Assembly (NCBI GenBank): GCA_005884575.1
Contig: VAWW01000058.1
Span: forward strand, 12,896 to 76,895
Direction of reading: 5' to 3'
DNA from: Actinomycetota bacterium
Lineage (GTDB): Bacteria; Actinomycetota; Thermoleophilia; Gaiellales; Gaiellaceae
DNA: 64,000 nt
The notes under the pieces were generated by a model. It was not told the origin of the DNA, searched no databases, and saw only the letters and a program-made list of their open reading frames with translations. Made by a program: the position numbers and the translations under genes. Of the stretch, positions 62,238-64,000 are shown one piece after another (position 1 is the first letter of the stretch; the number at the start of each line of letters is the position of its first letter).

Positions 62238-64000
62238 GTGCGTCGCATCCCGCTCGTGCTCGCTCTCGCGCTGCTCATCGTGGTCCCCGGCGCGCGCGCC
62301 TGGACGTGGCCGGCGGACGGTCCTGTGCTGCGCGACTTCGCCTTCGACGCGGCGCATCCGTACGCGGGTGGGCAGCACCGCGGGATTGCGGTCGGCGCGG
62401 CTCCCGGCGCGCCCGTGCTCGCCGCGGCGGGCGGGACGGTGACCTTCGCCGGCTCCGTCCCAGGGAGCGGCGCTGTCGTCACGATTCGGACGGCGGACGG
62501 CTACTCGGTCACGCTCGTCCACCTGGGTTCGGCGGCCGTCTCGCGCGGCGGCGCCGTCGGGGAAGGCGATGTCGTCGGCTTCGTCGGCAGCGAGGGCTAC
62601 GTGCATCTCGGCGTGCGTGTCGCGTCCGATCCGAACGGGTACGTCGACCCGCTCGCGTTCCTGCCGCCGCGGCTCGTCGTGCCCGCGCCTGCCCTCGTGC
62701 CGGACGGCGCAGCGGTTGTCCCCGCGCCGGCAGCGGATCCCGCGCCCGCGACCGAGCCCGCTGTGACCACGCCGACTGCTGCGGAGGCTCCGGTTGCGGC
62801 CGCTCCGGCGGCGGCCGATGCCGTGCCGCCGGCGGCGGAGCCTGTGGCCGCGCCGCCGGCGGACGCGTCCGTCCCCGAGCAGGCGACGCCGGGCGTCGAT
62901 GCCGCTCCTGCGGCCCAGCCTGAACCTGACGCCTCGTCGGCGGAGGCTGCGCCCGCGGTGAGCGAGCCGGCGGAGAAGGCGCCTGCCGCGCCGGCGGAGG
63001 CTGCGCCCCCCGCGGCCGCGGAGCCGGCACCTCCCGTCGACGCTGCGCCGGTGCCGGTTGCGGCCGCGCCGCCGGCGGACGCGTCCGTCCCCGAGCAGGC
63101 GACGCCGGGCGTCGATGCCGCTCCTGCGGCCCAGCCTGAACCTGACGCCTCGTCGGCGGAGGCTGCGCCCGCGGTGAGCGAGCCGGCGGAGAAGGCGCCT
63201 GCCGCGCCGGCGGCGCCGGCACCGCCGGTCGACCCTACGCCGATGCCGGTTGCGGCAGCGGCTGCGCCGGCGCCCGTGCCCGTCGAGGACGCGGGGGATC
63301 CGACGGCTGTCGAGGAGGCGCCGGCGGACGACGTGGACCATCCGACCGCTGTCGACGAGTCACCGGCACCGGCGAAGCCCGTCGACCCGGCGCAGGACCT
63401 CGCCCCGGCCGCGATCGAGCCGCCGTCGTCACCGGACGTCGCGGCCGTCGACGAGGTGTTCGGCCGCTCCGTGGTCGCGCTCGTGTCCGGCTGGTCGGTG
63501 GCGGCGCCCGTACGCGCGATGCCCGGCCCGGCTCGTGTCGCCGCGCCGCCGCCTGCATCGAGTGCGGCCGCCCGACCCGTCGCGGCGCAGGCGCGGGTCG
63601 CGCGGACGGCCGCCGATCCGCGACGGGTCGCCGTCCAGCCGATCCGTCGCCGGCGAGTCGTCCGCGAATTGCCGTCGACGCCGATCGTCGTATCGCGCGC
63701 ATCCGCTGCGCGACCGTCGCGTCACGTCGACGTCGCCGCCCTGCTCGCGGTCGGGCTCGCTGCGGCACTGGGCACCGCGAAGGCGGCTCGTATGATTTCC
63801 ACCTCCCGCCCGCGCCGTCCCGAAGGAGCAGCAGCTGTCCTCGACCCCACAGAAGATCCTGGTCGCCGTGGCCTGGCCGTATGCGAGCGGACCGAGGCAC
63901 ATCGGGCACGTGGCGGGCTTCGGCGTCCCGTCCGACATCTTCGCGCGCTACCACAGGCTGAAGGGGAACGACGTGCTGATGGTGAGCGGGACGGACGAGC
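62238..64000 (+). CDS. secreted LytM-domain protein with degenerate zinc site and Ala/Pro-rich tail; no stop before window end
   Basis: Starts at GTG 62238 with signal peptide [17 protein letters not shown]. Residues about 30-140 form an M23/LytM fold. [14 protein letters not shown] has Ala51 where the zinc-binding Asp should be. The last motif YVHLGVRV keeps His123 but has Gly125 in place of the second His. So catalysis is unlikely. The rest is Ala/Pro/Glu-rich linker with a duplicated block, then a hydrophobic helix ([20 protein letters not shown]) near residue 505. The frame has no stop to the window end and would overrun metG by over 160 nt. In frame +1 a TGA at 63793-63795 would end it normally, so a frameshift near the 3' end is likely. 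Confidence 0.78.
   Translation, partial: MRRIPLVLALALLIVVPGARAWTWPADGPVLRDFAFDAAHPYAGGQHRGIAVGAAPGAPVLAAAGGTVTFAGSVPGSGAVVTIRTADGYSVTLVHLGSAAVSRGGAVGEGDVVGFVGSEGYVHLGVRVASDPNGYVDPLAFLPPRLVVPAPALVPDGAAVVPAPAADPAPATEPAVTTPTAAEAPVAAAPAAADAVPPAAEPVAAPPADASVPEQATPGVDAAPAAQPEPDASSAEAAPAVSEPAEKAPAAPAEAAPPAAAEPAPPVDAAPVPVAAAPPADASVPEQATPGVDAAPAAQPEPDASSAEAAPAVSEPAEKAPAAPAAPAPPVDPTPMPVAAAAAPAPVPVEDAGDPTAVEEAPADDVDHPTAVDESPAPAKPVDPAQDLAPAAIEPPSSPDVAAVDEVFGRSVVALVSGWSVAAPVRAMPGPARVAAPPPASSAAARPVAAQARVARTAADPRRVAVQPIRRRRVVRELPSTPIVVSRASAARPSRHVDVAALLAVGLAAALGTAKAARMISTSRPRRPEGAAAVLDPTEDPGRRGLAVCERTEAHRARGGLRRPVRHLRALPQAEGERRADGERDGR
62846..63213 (+). repeat. 152-bp perfect direct repeat inside the LytM gene
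   Basis: Bases 62846-62997 are identical to 63062-63213, a shift of 216 bases (72 codons), so the reading frame is kept. The copies encode the same Ala/Pro/Glu-rich linker ([20 protein letters not shown] and onward). Perfect identity over 152 bp means a recent tandem duplication or gene conversion; silent differences would be expected otherwise. Confidence 0.92.
63835..64000 (+). CDS. metG: methionyl-tRNA synthetase, N-terminal part
   Basis: Reads [54 protein letters not shown] to the window edge. [18 protein letters not shown] contains the HIGH-type ATP motif, and MVSGTDE is diagnostic for MetRS. The most natural start is CTG at 63835: AAGGAG lies 6 nt before it, and no ATG, GTG or TTG is in a suitable place upstream in this frame. 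The rest of the gene lies beyond the window. It follows the LytM gene and overlaps its open frame. Confidence 0.92.
   Translation, partial: MSSTPQKILVAVAWPYASGPRHIGHVAGFGVPSDIFARYHRLKGNDVLMVSGTDE

Noticed and set aside
62184-63341. Minus-strand open frame opposite the LytM gene
   Set aside because: Almost only Arg and Gly from the complement of Ala/Pro codons; no start context, and the plus strand has a signal peptide and LytM fold.

Overview
The window is a GC-rich, gene-dense bacterial chromosome segment. Gene content points to Actinomycetota, most probably a deep-branching class such as Thermoleophilia. The indicators are a Kgd-type 2-oxoglutarate dehydrogenase end, a dnaK-grpE-dnaJ-hspR-clpB operon, an ino1 / phosphatidylinositol-phosphate-synthase pair, a UdgX-type uracil-DNA-binding protein and many GTG starts. 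The class is inferred from gene content alone. An in-frame stop, a doubly frameshifted small gene and a non-standard start could be real or could be assembly errors.

Layout. 1-9150: end of the oxoglutarate dehydrogenase gene, a MASE1 histidine kinase, a proline/alanine-rich secreted protein, a diguanylate cyclase, udgX, and a GAF-GGDEF-GAF-HD-GYP gene broken by an amber codon. 9147-16414: a long coiled-coil protein, a secreted M14 peptidase, then a minus-strand five-gene operon (response regulator, histidine kinase, LolA-like lipoprotein, ABC ATPase, ABC permease) in which every junction overlaps by 4 nt. 16444-25510: cupin, alcohol dehydrogenase, small secreted proteins, a flavin monooxygenase, tRNA-Ala, a second coiled-coil protein, a mini-metalloprotease, rhomboid, ornithine carbamoyltransferase and an Hsp20 gene with a clear promoter and terminator.

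25525-36372: a large secreted Ig-like protein, an M3-like peptidase, YjbQ, a 23S rRNA methyltransferase, a CSD-like protein, a second UDG-superfamily protein, a glycosyltransferase-PHP fusion and two peptidoglycan-binding hydrolases without signal peptides. 36390-44225: direct repeats, then the inositol-lipid cluster (PAP2, PIP synthase, Ino1, transcribed in that order on the minus strand), moaA, a small pseudogene, pepT and two EamA transporters. 44305-45272: one intact IS982-type insertion sequence.

45273-64000: the heat-shock operon, a CHRD protein, a futalosine-hydrolase-like protein, a GAF protein, an ABC-2 exporter pair, the psuK-psuG pseudouridine salvage pair, an LCP cell-wall ligase, a ROK kinase, rsmI, a degenerate LytM-domain protein with a recent internal duplication, and the start of metG.

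Recurring themes are cyclic-di-GMP and two-component signalling, cell-envelope remodelling and inositol lipids. Several intergenic gaps carry runs of short perfect hairpins that no gene explains. No CRISPR array, prophage or defence island was seen. The least explained material is the hairpin arrays, the LolA-containing signalling/export operon and the degenerate LytM protein before metG.
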